Shown piece after piece: positions 10,289 through 21,694 of a stretch of DNA of 64,000 bases. Origin of the DNA: Pseudogymnoascus destructans (taxonomy: Eukaryota; Ascomycota; Leotiomycetes; Thelebolales; Thelebolaceae); contig NW_020167538.1 in the NCBI RefSeq assembly GCF_001641265.1, positions 620,001-684,000 on the forward strand, in the 5' to 3' direction. A program made the translations under genes and the position numbers. Position 1 is the first letter of the stretch. Every line of letters begins with the position of its first letter. Under the pieces are notes generated by a model. The model worked only from the letters and a program-made list of their open reading frames with translations. It was not told where the DNA came from and did not search any database.

Positions 10289-10454
10289 TTTGGTGTTCTG
10301 TGACGCTATAGCCGGTGTTCTGAGTGCTGCTGGTGATCTGTGGGCTTCTTCAATAGGTTTGCTGTTGCGTTCACTGAGGCCGGTGTGCTGCTGGTTTTCT
10401 GGATGTCTTCAGCTTCAATTGCCTACGGCCCATACCATTCACTCAAAGGTGAAT

Positions 10455-10471
10455 CTCGGGCAAGACCCCCA
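10455..10471 (-). other. Primer-binding site
   Basis: The minus-strand sequence TGGGGGTCTTGCCCGAG starts two to three bases after the 5' LTR end. Its complement ends in CCCCCA, as expected for annealing of a tRNA 3' CCA end. I could not name the tRNA. Confidence 0.7.
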
Positions 10472-10474
10472 GTT

Positions 10475-10609
10475 TGTCACGCATCCAGGTATGGGCCGTA
10501 TCAATATGAGGCGATGATGATGTTATTCTTCTATCTACTGTTGGAGCTCAGGCCATAATGATCCTGCCTCGCCTAATCGTGTTTCTGGTGACTAAGCAAA
10601 TACTGTACA
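10475..10609 (-). repeat. 5' LTR (135 bp)
   Basis: Same 135 bp as 1734–1868 with no difference seen. It precedes the primer-binding site in the minus-strand reading direction, so it holds the element's promoter. Confidence 0.93.
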
Positions 10610-10613
10610 CTAT

Positions 10614-11239
10614 GTGGTAATATCGGCCCAGTAACTAAGGAGCGATGACGTGTAATGAATCATAGATGGTTGTAGCAATCGTTGAGTAGTATTGCTCTTG
10701 TTGTTGGTGTGATAAGCCAAAATATGTATAGTGACTTGTAGGTTTGAGGAGGAGATTTCCAAGTTTGCTCTTGAGTTTGATAGCAAACTGAGTGCAACGA
10801 ATGTCAGTATGACAAGTACCCCTATAGACAAATTATGTCATAACTTAACCAATCTTGTAGGTAACTAAGGAGCGATGACGTGTAATGAATCATAGACAGT
10901 TGTAGAAGCTTTTGGAGCTATCGTTCATGTTCCTAGGCCTCTAGTTGATAGAGATATGTCATGTGTAGTATTACCCCAGTAACTAAGGAGTGATGTCATG
11001 TAATGAATCATAGAGGGTTGTAGAGATATGCTATGTGGTCATATCGGCCCAGTAACTAAGGAGCAATGACGTGTAATGAATCATAGAGGGTTGTAGCAAT
11101 CGTTGAGTAGTATTGCTCTTGTTGTTGGTGTGACAAGCCAAAATATGTATAGTGACTTGTAGATTTGAGGAGGAGATTTCTAAGTTTGCTCTTGAGTTTG
11201 ATAGCAAACTGAGTGCAATGAATGTCAGTATGACAAGTC
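10614..11239. repeat. Right part of split tandem array (A-B-A units)
   Basis: Unit A (10614–10817) recurs at 11035–11238 with a few substitutions: both contain atatcggcccagtaacta, the tgttgttggtgtga run and the gatagcaaactgagtgca run. Unit B (10811–11034) lies between and matches 1497–1733 left of the retrotransposon. A core starting gtaactaaggagcgatgac occurs at 1574, 10631, 10861, 10979 and 11052, and a truncated copy near 1689. The A–B period is about 425 bp. Unit A can be read as a short peptide (FEEEISKFALEFDSKLSA), but stops follow, so I do not call a gene. Confidence 0.85.
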
Positions 11240-12520
11240 TTACTTCCTATTTAGGAAATAGTGGGATTCACGGCGAGCAGGGTTTGTACAGGGTTTATAC
11301 AGGGTTCCTGGTCAAATTTTCTACACTAACTACATACAGGACTGTCGAATGAGGTGTCTAACACCTGCTGAATCGCTCTAGTACGTACGGAGTACAGTAC
11401 ATGCCACATTGAAATTAGGGTTTAGTATGGGGTCTCATGTCTCTTCGGCCCGCGGAGAAGTCACGTTTCACGTTGTAGATGGGGATAGTAGATAGATTAC
11501 GTGGAGGAACTTCTCCAAGTTAACTTGGTTAACTAAATTGTTTTGACCCTCCGCCTTGGCATCGAAGCGCACGTGAGTAGAGTCTGCACGTGATTAGACT
11601 CTGCACGTGATGATGCACGTGACAGTATGCGTGACAGTGCACGTGATCGATGGGATGGCACTGGTACTCTACGGAGTCCGTTCCAGAAGTACCGTGGACT
11701 CGATTCTGTGCTGACTAGAGTATCTTGTTTTTGTTTTGTTATTCTCGTACTCGTACTCGGGTTCGAAAGACCGGTTGCGCTCGAGTTGTTGTTGTTACAT
11801 AGTATGTACATGCTAATAATTTCACATGCCATGTCATGCCCAGCCATGCCATGCATGAATTTATAATATTTTCTACCGAAAATGCCCAGGCAGCCCCCTA
11901 TAAGATCCCCATGGAAGCTCGACGATAACCACCCATAAATAATGCATGTGCCGTCTCCGCGTCCATCTGGGCGGGGTGAGTAATCTGTCCTCTTCTCTGC
12001 TGTACCAGTAACAGTCAGTACATACAATTGAAACCGGTCTCCAGCACAGCATAACCAGAAATAGTCGTCGGATGTGTGAGAAAGTGCGGCTAGGATTCTA
12101 TTAATTTTTGGGGTGTTGTGAGATGGGATGAGATGATGAGATGAGAAAGGGAAAGCTGAACAGTCGCAGCTGACTGACCCGTCAACTGTCTCATTATTAA
12201 TCACTTTATGAAGCCCGTACTCTAGTCTACTATTTTCTACATATTATATTTCTTACTAGCCCCGCCGTGCTTCCGCGCTCGCTATACGGAGTATTCCCCA
12301 CTGACTCGTGCTCAGTCGAGCTTCCGCCGTACTATATGTACTCTGCACCCCGGCCACTAACAGCCACGGAGACGAGAATCAACGACCAACCGAACTGAAC
12401 CCCCAAATATATCTCGGAGTTTCCATTCTTTGCCCACTTCCCCTCCACGCCCGCAGCACGTTAAAGGTTTCTGTCACGGACGTCTGTTCACATCCATCAA
12501 TCCTCGTGCACGCTGCTATC
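11240..12520 (+). other. Upstream region of the P450 reductase gene
   Basis: No gene is recognised. The segment joins the array edge to the start codon at 12521. It contains direct words such as gtttgtacagggtttatacag at about 11281–11301 and the CACGTG cluster at 11570–11645. The last 200 bp are pyrimidine-rich, as in fungal leaders. Confidence 0.5.
11570..11645. promoter_or_regulatory. Cluster of five CACGTG (E-box) motifs
   Basis: CACGTG occurs at 11570, 11587, 11604, 11616 and 11640, in four cases followed by A and mostly preceded by TG or G. The first three are spaced exactly 17 bp, so part of the cluster arose by tandem duplication of a word like gtctgcacgtgat. CACGTG is the core bound by bHLH regulators such as Cbf1 and fungal SREBP-type factors. 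It lies about 0.9 kb upstream of the P450 reductase start; which gene it serves, if any, is inference. Confidence 0.6.
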
Positions 12521-14847
12521 ATGGCGAACCTCGACACTCTTGACTTAGTTGTCCTCCTGTCGCTGCTTGCGGCCACCATAGCCTACTTCACCAAAGGCAC
12601 CTACTGGGCCGTGGCAAAGGATCCCTATGACAATATGGTCGCCAACGCCACTGGCGGCGCAAATTTCGGCAAGACGCGCGACATTGTCAAGAAGATGGAC
12701 GAGAGCAACAAGAACTGCGTCGTCTTCTACGGATCCCAAACCGGCACCGCCGAGGACTATGCCGCCAGACTCGCCAAGGAGGGCAAGAGCAGGTTCGGTC
12801 TCGAGACCATGATTGCCGATACCGAGGACTACGACTACGTGAACATTGATACCATCCCTAGCGACAAGATCGTGATGTTCGTCCTTGCCACTTACGGCGA
12901 GGGCGAGCCCACAGATAACGCTGTCGACTTCTACGAGTTCGTCACGGGCGAAGACACCGCTTTCTCCGAGGGAGCGGAACCAGCACTTGGAAACCTCAAA
13001 TACGTTGCATTTGGTCTCGGAAACAACACCTACGAACACTACAACTCTATGGTCCGTAATGTCGACAAGGCCCTCACAAAATTCGGAGCGGAACGCATTG
13101 GTACCGCTGGCGAGGGCGACGATGGAGCTGGCACTATGGAGGAAGATTTCTTGGCATGGAAAGACCCAATGTGGACTGCTCTCGTTGAGAAGCTTGGTCT
13201 TGAGGAGCGTGAGGCTGTCTACGAGCCAGTCTTCAGCACAACTGAGCGCGAAGGCCTTGCCAAAGATGCCCCTGAAGTTTACCTGGGCGAGCCGAACAAG
13301 ATGCACCTGGAGGGAGCTTCCAAGGGCCCATACAACGCACACAACCCATACATTGCGCCAATCATCGAATCAAAGGAAATCTTCACTGTTAAGGACAGAA
13401 ACTGCTTGCACATGGAAATTGATATCAGCGGCTCCAACCTCTCTTACCAGACTGGTGACCACATTGCCGTCTGGCCCACCAACGCCGGCAGGGAAGTCGA
13501 CAGGTTCCTCAAGGTTACTGGTCTCTACGAAAAGCGCGATACCATTATTGCTGTCAAGCCCCTCGACCCAACCGCTAAGGTTCCCTTCCCGACCCCGACC
13601 ACCTACGAAGCTGTTGCCCGCTATCACATGGAAATCTGCGCCCCTGTCTCCCGTCAATACCTCGCAACACTGGCTGCATTCGCACCAGATGAGAAGGCTA
13701 AGGCTGAGATGAGCAAGCTCGGTTCGGATAAGGAATACTTCTCCAGCAAGGTCTCGTCGCAATTCCTCAACATCGCCCAAGTCCTTGATTCCGTCGCCCC
13801 GGGTGCCATCTGGTCGAACATCCCGTTCTCTGCCCTCATGGAAGGTATCCACAAGATCCAGCCCCGCTACTACTCGATTTCGTCCTCTTCGCTCGTCCAG
13901 AAGACCAAGATCTCCATCACCGCTGTGGTTGAGTCCATCCAACTGCCTTCGCGCCCAGACTCTCTCAAGGGTGTAACGACCAACTACCTCCTGGCACTCA
14001 AGCAGAAGCAACACGGTGACCCTAACCCGGATCCCCATGGCCTTACCTACGAAATCACTGGCCCAAGGAACAAATACGATGGCATCCACGTCCCCGTGCA
14101 CGTGCGCCACTCGAACTTCAAGCTCCCATCTGACCCGACAAAGCCCATCATCATGATCGGCCCCGGAACCGGAGTCGCTCCCTTCCGCGCCTTCGTCCAG
14201 GAGCGTGCTGCGCAAGCTGCTGCCGGAACTCTAGTCGGGAAGACAATTCTGTTCTTCGGATGCAGGTCCAAGGAGCAGGATTACCTATACGAGCAAGAGT
14301 GGGCAGTAAGTCTTACCCCCTTCCTAACTAACACCCATACCCCGCATCCCTTTGGGCCCTAACTTACACACCGCAGGAGTACAAGAAAGCTCTCGGCGAC
14401 AACTTTGAGCTCTTCACCGCCTTCTCCCGCGATGGCCCCAAAAAGGTCTACGTCCAGCACCGTCTCAAGGAGAACGCCAAGCTCGTCAGCGAGCTCCTCG
14501 AGAAGAAGGCCTACTTCTACGTCTGCGGCGACGCGTCGCACATGGCGCGCGAGGTCAATGCCGTCTTGACAACGATTATCGCCGAGCAGCGCGGCATCAC
14601 CGAGCAGAAGGGTGAGGATGTCGTGAAGTCAATGAGGAGCGCGAATCAGTACCAGGTGTGTTTATGCTTCTATTTTACTTTATTTTATTTTATAGGTCGA
14701 GGTGGTGGGTGGGTGGACCATGCAAGGCGGGAGGGAGGGTCGCGTTCTTGCGGCCTGCCCGGTCCGATCGAACGGGGCCATTTCTACACTACCGTAATGC
14801 AAGCGAACAGAAGGCTAATATCAACACAGGAGGACGTCTGGTCATAG
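12521..14847 (+). CDS. cprA: NADPH–cytochrome P450 reductase
   Basis: Transfers electrons from NADPH through FAD and FMN to microsomal P450s (for example sterol 14-demethylase), anchored in the ER. The start at 12521 (MANLDTLDLVVLL) gives an N-terminal membrane anchor at about residues 9–24; an in-frame upstream ATG at 12308 is probably leader. The FMN-binding motif YGSQTGTAEDYA is near residue 70, the FAD motif RYYSISSS near 448, the NADPH ribose/phosphate motifs GPGTGVAPFRAF near 547 and FGCRSKEQD near 580. Two introns are placed: 14306–14376 (71 bp) and 14656–14829 (174 bp). The last coding exon is only 18 nt and encodes EDVWS, the typical C-terminus with the conserved Trp. The protein is 693 aa, normal for fungi. 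Confidence 0.95.
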
Positions 14848-14922
14848 AATCCTCGCTACAAGCACCTGGACTCGCCTCATTTCGCGACAAGAGAGTCCGC
14901 GGCCCGCGGCGGGGCCCAGCCT

Positions 14923-14950
14923 AGCCAGCCAGCCAGCCAGCCAGCCAGCC
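14923..14950. repeat. Tetranucleotide microsatellite (agcc)7
   Basis: Seven perfect agcc units, in the 3' flank of the P450 reductase gene. Confidence 0.9.
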
Positions 14951-15912
14951 AGACAGATACCAGTGATTCAAAACTAGGCGCACATTTAGACCTTAGACTT
15001 TACCGAACGGAACGGAACGGATGACACGGAGGCATACGCACACAAAAAAAAATCCAATCACCCATCACCCATCACCCATCATCACCCCAGTACAAGAAAC
15101 CGCCCCCAATAAACGTATGAGCAAATACGATGACGGGCAACGACGGACGCGAACATGGGACCCACATGCACGCACACACAACTTCACAGAGACGTGTCGC
15201 ATGCAAATTCCTTCTCTCTTCTCTCTCTTCCCTTTTTCGGAGCAGCGGGCGGTGCTAGCTGGGCTTGCGCAGCGCGGGATATAGGGATATTTTCTTCTGT
15301 TTTTGTTCGCTTGTTGGTTGTTGGTTGTTGGTTGTTGTAGATCTATGAATTTGCATCTATCTTTCACTATTCCTTTTAGTCTGCGGTGGGGTGGGTGGAC
15401 TACTTTCGCTTTGGGGGCGAGTTGCTGTTGTGTTTTTTAAAAGATCGAAAATCGAGTCTAGTTTTGCGCTGGGGGTGGGTGGGAGGGCGAGGCGAGGGGG
15501 TGGGAGATATTCCGGGTTGGGGACGGGGAGGGGACTGCTTGTGATCTCTAAGACTTCGTGAGGAGGATTGGGGGCGAGAAAGCAGAAAGGCAGGCGTGCA
15601 TCGTTTTGGGTAGGGGTGTTGTTGCACAACTCTAGGTAGATAGTCGAGTCAACGTGTATCAAGCCACCACCAGATCACACCTCCCCCCTCCCTCCCCTGT
15701 CTCGTGTTGTTTCCCATTTCGGGCATTCGCCACACGGTGACTGCACAATGCATGCAGGGTCCTCCGTAGGCGAAATGAGTGCTCTGAAGCGAGATCGCCA
15801 CAGGGCTGTTTCTCACTCAGCACCTTCTTGGCGATGTATGCGGACCGAAGTCTTCGACGTCGCTGCAGCGCGTGCTCTGTCACATCTCATCTTGTGGAGA
15901 TCTGTGGCGCTA

Positions 15913-15996
15913 GACTGGGGTTGGGGGGAGAAGGCGTTGCGTAGAGTGTGTCGGGACTGGGGTTGGGGGGAGAAGGCGTTGCCTAGAGTGTGTCGG
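15913..15996. repeat. 42-bp tandem duplication
   Basis: Units 15913–15954 and 15955–15996 both begin gactggggttggggggagaa and differ at one base (g/c). It sits in G-rich non-coding sequence. Confidence 0.88.
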
Positions 15997-18900
15997 TGGA
16001 GCCCGGGGTGTTTTCGGGGTCCTTCGAGAAGGGGACTTGTGTGACGGTAGTGGGAGGGTGGAGGGGTTGAGGGGTCGGTCTTGCCGCGGGCGAGAAGTGA
16101 GAGGTTTACGGTTTGCTTGAGGCGGGGGGATATGGAGACAGGATGGGATTGAGACGGGATCTGGAGGGTATCTGGGGATGATCTAAAGCGAGGGAGTTTG
16201 ATCGAGAGGGGATGAGATGGGAGTACAGGAGCGGGTGGGGCAGGTCCAACAGAGAGATGCTAGGGACGGCTCGCGCGGAGATGGGAAGGGAATCCGTGTT
16301 TTGCTCAATTGGGGGCTGAAAGGTGAGGACCGGCGGTCTGTGGTGTCCATGATGAATCAATAGTTTTCGTTGTGGCATGGGTAGTGGTCCGAATGTTGGT
16401 TTTGATAACTCGCGATCCTCGATTGGAAGCGCCTCTTCGACGGCATTTATTTCTTTGCATTTATAGCCGAATTGTCGATTTTCAGTCGAAGATGAGTAAA
16501 AAGGGGAGCGTATGTCAATCGACGATCGATAGGGATACCAATTACCAAATCACATCCCCAGTCGCCCCTGGCACGTCGCGTCAAAATCCCATTGGCGCAT
16601 TAAGCGCTCGGTAACCGACCAGGCCGTACCGTATTTCGGTCTCCAACCACCAACCACCAATACGCTTTGCCAAAAGGAGAGGATGGCCGCAGCTCAGGGC
16701 GTTTTTGACGGCCTTTAACGGACTCTCATCAATATGACCCACGGTACTGGGATTTCCAATTCCAACACGAGATTCGTGGCCTTGACCGTACGGCTTAGTG
16801 GCTCAGTGCTGAAGCGAAGTCACGAAGTAAGAGGTTTGGAGGCCTGGATTGTCCAACATGGGAATTGGTCCTTGGGGTGACACAGCAGCCATGAGTTCGG
16901 AGCCGAGAGTTGAGTCGATTCCTGCTTTGACATGAGGCCTTGCAGACCACCCTTCAACGGCATTGGCAGCCACAAAAGGGCCGATCATCCTGGCAATTGG
17001 CTGTCGTCCTCAGGACGGAGAATACTCTAGTAATGTTACTCCGAGAACCAACAACACTAATCAGCAGATGTGACAGTTTGTTGGTCATTTCCAGGCTGTC
17101 GGTAATTCTCAAGATGACCCCGGAACCTGTGCGATCACATCACAATCCTGTGTCATGATCCGGCGCGTAGGAGATACGATAAAGCGATGCGAGATAGTAG
17201 GCGCTGTGACAGTGGAGTTCAGGACGACGCCGATTCACACGCTATCTCAATGTAACCGGGCTATCAAACTGGCCTCGTAGTGCCGCGTTCGGCGCGTTCG
17301 GCGCGTTCGCGTTTGTTAGCGGTTCGGGCGGCAGTCTTTGATCGTCCACGGCTACTCGCAGATCATCCATCTCATATGACCAAGTGGCTGGGGGCGAGAT
17401 GTGAACACTGTGAGCGCTGCATCCATATACAGGTATGTCTTGAGCTTGCATTATTCTCCTGTTCGTAGTCGGAGCTATGGGGGCCACTGCTTCGTTCGGT
17501 CCGTTTGACACATTTCCCTCAGGGTTCCGGGATGCATGGAGAGGGAGAAGGCAGAAGATGTGCAACGCCCCGGTCGATCGTGAAATCTGGCGGGCCGTCG
17601 CGGGGAGAATACTGCCCGCGTTCCGTGCTGTATGCGCACGCAAAGATGCAAAAAGTACTCGAGTATGCACTCAACCCTGGATAGCATTCCTGGTCGACTT
17701 AGTGCGTATGGCTTGTCTGGCTGTTCACTTGGTGAGGATTGCATCCAATCCAACCGAACCAAGATCAAGAACCAACATAGCTCCCCATCGCAGCCACCAT
17801 GCCGTCGTGCCGTGCCTTCCTCCCCTTGCTCTCGTCGTCCTGCCACTTGGGTCTTTGGGTGCCCATTTGCCACTCTTGAATGCCACTTGGGGTGCCTGGA
17901 CGTATCGACATGCACTTCCGGCATCGTTCCATACGAACAGTATTGCGTTCTAGCTATGGAAGGTACGCGGAAACGTAATCTATACTTCTGCGCTACTCAT
18001 CTGCTTCATTAGACTTAAAGAGGCTGTCATGCCCTTAATTTCACTTCCCTCGCTCCTTCCTCCTCTCCACCGTTTATTCTGTATCGTCTGCCGCCCATAC
18101 CCCTTATCATTCAGCAGTCTCAGTATCTTTACAAACCCGCTGCCGTCCTACCAAAATCAGACGACACTATCTCAACTACGTCTCACAAAGCCAGACCACA
18201 CTGACTATATTACCACATATACGTTGTGTTGCCGTGTCTGAGAAGCTTCGCTCCCAACCGTATCCTAAAAAACAAGAGTTCTTTCTTCTCTGAGCCTGCT
18301 TCTATTGATATATATATATCTCACATTTCCGTCTGCTTCAGCCTGCCGAGACCGCACCTGCCTTTTTCTCTTCGCCTGTGACTGGGTTTCACCTTCCATC
18401 CGCAGATCGTGTTATTGCGCGGAACCTTCTCTCGAACGTTCCTTCCTTCCATTCAACAACTCCAGTCGGACGCCAACATATAAGCCCTTCTTCCCCCCGA
18501 ATTCACTCTCCATCCTCCATAATCACACAAAGATCCATCAACAAGTTATTCGACACCTTTTCTGGCTGATAGCTCACTATCCTTCACCTCTTCTCTTTTT
18601 CGTTCGCTACTCACCGACAATCTTCCCACAGTTCTTGTAATCATCAGATTCTGAATTGCTGCTCCCAACTCTATCACCTTGTGGCTGTAGATACAGCTCC
18701 ATTGTTGGCCAGCATTATTGTAAGGTATGCAATCACTCCAATCAATACAAATATTGCACAGATTAATCAATCCCCGTGAACAGATCATCTTTGGAACGTG
18801 CGAACAAAGTCTTAAGTTTGTTCTAAGTAGTATTCTACTTGTAAGTAAACAACCCTCAACCACCAACCCTGGGTCCAACACCCACATTGCCCATGACTCT

Positions 18901-19018
18901 TGAGGACTTCTTTTCTCCCATGATACACCTCAACTGGCCAAGGAGTAAACTTGATCAATCACTTTTATCTTTCACTTCGTACGTGTCGACAAACTAATAT
19001 TTTCTACTCCAGACAATC

Positions 19019-21016
19019 ATGTCGGTCCAACAGCTTCAACCAGCGACCGACAGTTCTTACAACAATCATGGTCCACTCATGTACGCCCAGCAAGCTTCGC
19101 AGGCCCAAGCCTCTCGTGCTTCTCAAACCCAACCTGGGACCTACCTGGCTGCTGGAGCTTCTCAGAACGATATTGGCCTCCAGTCCATGATTGGTTCATT
19201 TGCCCAAGCTCACATCAGTGCTCCAAATGGAACTATCCCAGCTGCCTCAAATACCATCCCGGGAGTCAATACTCCACAGTACTTCTTCTCGCAGGATGGC
19301 CAGATCTTTTGCATGCCTTCTGCCAATATCTTCTCCACCCAGCCAGTTGCAACTGCTCATCTGCAAGACGGCAGTTATGCTGCATATGCCCCAGGCCTTA
19401 CTTATGCCACCCAAACCGGTTATTCTGGCTACATGCCCGGCTATGCCATGATGCCCTATGCACAGGCGCGTCAAGGCCATCTGTCAGATCGTCAGGGAGC
19501 CATGCACAAGGACGTTCCTGGCCTTGATAATCGTCGAGGATCCTACTCAACCAATGAATCTGCCCCCGGAACTCCATTCTACGGCTCTCTGGGTCATGGT
19601 GACCATGGCACTGTTATTGCCACTGTGGATAGATCTCCGATCTACTCAACCCCATCACCGCAGATCCCACATAACGTCAACGTGCCACAGGCTGGAAAAC
19701 CTCTTCCATACAAGGCTATTCCAGTCAACTATAACGTCGCCACACATGACGAGATAATTCCAGAAGCCATCGCAGCCGTGTTCACTCCGAATGAGAGCAA
19801 GAGATCTCTGGAACAGAGCTTGTCCAACCCCATCTACGGCAACCGCAATGTTTACATTCGTGGGCTTCACCCAGATACCAATGATGAGACCTTGGCAGCA
19901 TATGCTAATATTTTCGGTCGTGTGGAGACTTCCAAGGCCATCATTGATACCGGTACTGGGACTTGCAAAGGGTAAGTCGGCGTTCCCATGGGGATAACAT
20001 TCATATTTACTAAGTTCCACAGCTTCGGCTTTGCCAAATACTTCGATGTCCGTGATTCTGAGAATTGCATTCGTGGATTCTTTGTAAAGGGATATGAAGT
20101 TGGATTTGCCAGGGTATTATAAACTCATTTCCAAGATAGATTCTTTTGGCTAATACTTTATAGGAGTCGTTCAATTCACGTTTGAAGGCAAAGGGCGATC
20201 ACAGCTCTACGAACTTGTACGTTTCAAACTTGCCAAAGACCATGAATGAGATGGAGCTTGCTGCTACCTTCATGGATTACAATGTGGTCTCGAGCAGAAT
20301 TTTGCACGATTCTCAGGGCAACAGCCGCGGTGTTGGATTTGCACGGTAATGATCCTCCATATACCTAAATTGGGGACCAGCTGCTCATAATTATTTAGTT
20401 TCGAGAGCCGTGAAATCTGCGAGGAGATTATCAGAGTGTACCACGGAACTGCTGTAGGCCAGGAGGGTCTTCTTATGCAGGTCCGCTATGCCGATACGCC
20501 AGCGCAGAAAGACCTCAAGAAAATCACGACTGAGAGACGCCAGTTCCGCACCACTGAGTACAACGTGAGTGCTTATGGCAGCCCCGTGGATATTGCCAAC
20601 CTCTCCCCTCCAATGGCATCCGCCGGGGTTACGTGCATGGCTCAAATATCTGGCCACCTTCCCCAATTGAAGAGTGCCGGGTCATGGAAGAGACATGGGT
20701 CTTCGGACAATAATGGGTCGGTGCCGCTCTCCCTCAAAATAACACTGGTATTAACGAACGTACAGGTCGTCTGATGGAACTTCCGCTCCTGGTTCTGCAT
20801 TCAAGGACCTTGACAGCCGCGTTACACAGGCTACCCTTACACCACGCAAACAAGAGGGCTCCAAGCAGTATGTATAGCTTCAACTCATCATATTGCCACG
20901 TTACATGACTAAGTATTTGAATTAGACACGATGAACGTTCCACCCCAACGGTCTCTGACGACGACTCGGCTGATGAGGGCGCTACTATTAATTGTTTATC
21001 TCCAGTTCGGGTTTGA
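19019..21016 (+). CDS. Two-RRM RNA-binding protein, MSSP/RBMS-like
   Basis: Predicted single-stranded RNA/DNA-binding regulator. The first 270 residues are low-complexity, rich in Gln, Ser, Ala, Pro and Tyr. RRM1 starts near residue 277 (NVYIRGLHPDTNDETL) and RRM2 near 365 (NLYVSNLPKTMNEMEL). The paired RNP motifs CKGFGFAKY and SRGVGFAR are arranged as in human RBMS/MSSP and the fission-yeast Msa1-type proteins. Five short introns fit the frame: 19972–20022, 20114–20163, 20346–20398, 20717–20765 and 20868–20925, giving 578 aa. The fourth donor (GTCGGT) is weak; without that intron the ORF would end soon after at 20774. The C-terminus is Ser/acidic. Orthology to a named yeast gene is not certain. 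Confidence 0.85.
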
Positions 21017-21694
21017 TGCGACTTTGGCATGATAACTACCACTTGCGGCTACAAACTAAAGAGAAGGAACAGTCTTATGTTATCAAGAACAGCATATTTT
21101 TCGTGGTGCTAAACAGCCCACGTTCAGTTTTACGCGTCCAAGGACCTTCATACTCATACTCACGGCATTATACCCCTCGAATATTCATCTAGGCTCATAT
21201 CCTTACGGATCATACCTACCTCAATACATACGTAATGTCCATCGAAAGCTTGGGAGTTCAGCTGTGTATCATAGGAGGCCATGTGGCATCGGGTCTACTG
21301 GAGGAGGACATACTTCAAGAAGGGTATGGCATTTCATCAAAAGCGATTTGCACGAAATCATTCATTAGTGGGAGATGGATCGAACAGGCGATTGCAGGTC
21401 GTCACGAAGTATCAAAGGTGCATGCTTGCTTGTAGTTTCCTTCGGCGCTTAATTATTTCCCGTGGTTGTGGTCTTCCCACCCACGATGATGTACTCGCTG
21501 ATCCTCTAGCTAATTAGCTAAAAACCTGCTTATCAGCTGCCTTTTGACTTGCAATTGTGACCAAGTTCCTTACAACCCTTCTTGACACGGAGAGCTGTTA
21601 CATTGATAACGTCCTGGAGTCTAAATGTGGATGAACCATGTGAAGTGCTCGCGGCCCTTTAAAAAGTATTCCAACCGTAATAATAGTAAACCCC
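21017..21694. other. Intergenic, convergent 3' ends
   Basis: This lies between the 3' ends of the RNA-binding protein gene and RIO2. Only short ORFs occur, with no recognisable product. Confidence 0.5.

Larger units (their letters stand above)
1734..10609 (-). mobile_element. LTR retrotransposon, Ty3-like, no visible integrase
   Basis: The element is 8,876 bp, bounded by two identical 135-bp LTRs (1734–1868 and 10475–10609) that start TGT and end ACA on the plus strand. A 4-bp CTAT flanks it on both sides (1730–1733, 10610–10613). Its genes read on the minus strand, so 10475–10609 is the 5' LTR. A primer-binding site lies two bases inside the 5' LTR and a polypurine tract abuts the 3' LTR. 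Order: Gag, zinc knuckle, aspartic protease, -1 frameshift, reverse transcriptase, then two unrecognised ORFs. No RNase H, integrase zinc finger or DDE core was seen in any minus-strand frame. Identical LTRs indicate a recent insertion. Integrase would have to come in trans, or the downstream ORFs are diverged beyond my recognition. Confidence 0.9.
14848..19018. other. 4.2-kb gene-poor region and probable long leader
   Basis: I find no supported gene. ORFs here are short, overlap on both strands and are driven by low-complexity sequence (purine/pyrimidine-skewed at 15360–16380). Simple repeats include (agcc)7 at 14923–14950, catcacc copies around 15057–15085, ttggttg copies near 15312–15335 and a 42-bp duplication at 15913–15996. 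From about 18000 to 19018 the plus strand is strongly C/T-rich with several upstream ATGs, like the long 5' leaders of fungal regulatory genes, so it may belong to the RNA-binding protein gene that starts at 19019. A non-coding RNA is possible but not shown. Confidence 0.45.

Noticed and set aside
1734..10609. Idea that the element is a Ty1/copia type
   Set aside because: No integrase lies between protease and RT, and the RT blocks (GLTGSPGTYARL, VDDD) align with the Ty3 pattern rather than copia.
11152..11352. 66-codon ORF (FEEEISKFALEFDSKLSA) in the tandem array
   Set aside because: The same peptide in the other array copy runs into stops, so it looks like a non-coding repeat or a remnant.
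12545..13342. 265-codon minus-strand ORF across the P450 reductase gene (and 281 codons at 13370–14215)
   Set aside because: Shadow frames of a strongly biased coding exon on the other strand; no domain and no independent signals.
15357..16378. Several ORFs of 75–100 codons on the minus strand
   Set aside because: They are Pro/Ser-rich translations of G-rich low-complexity DNA, overlap each other in different frames and have no splice partners.
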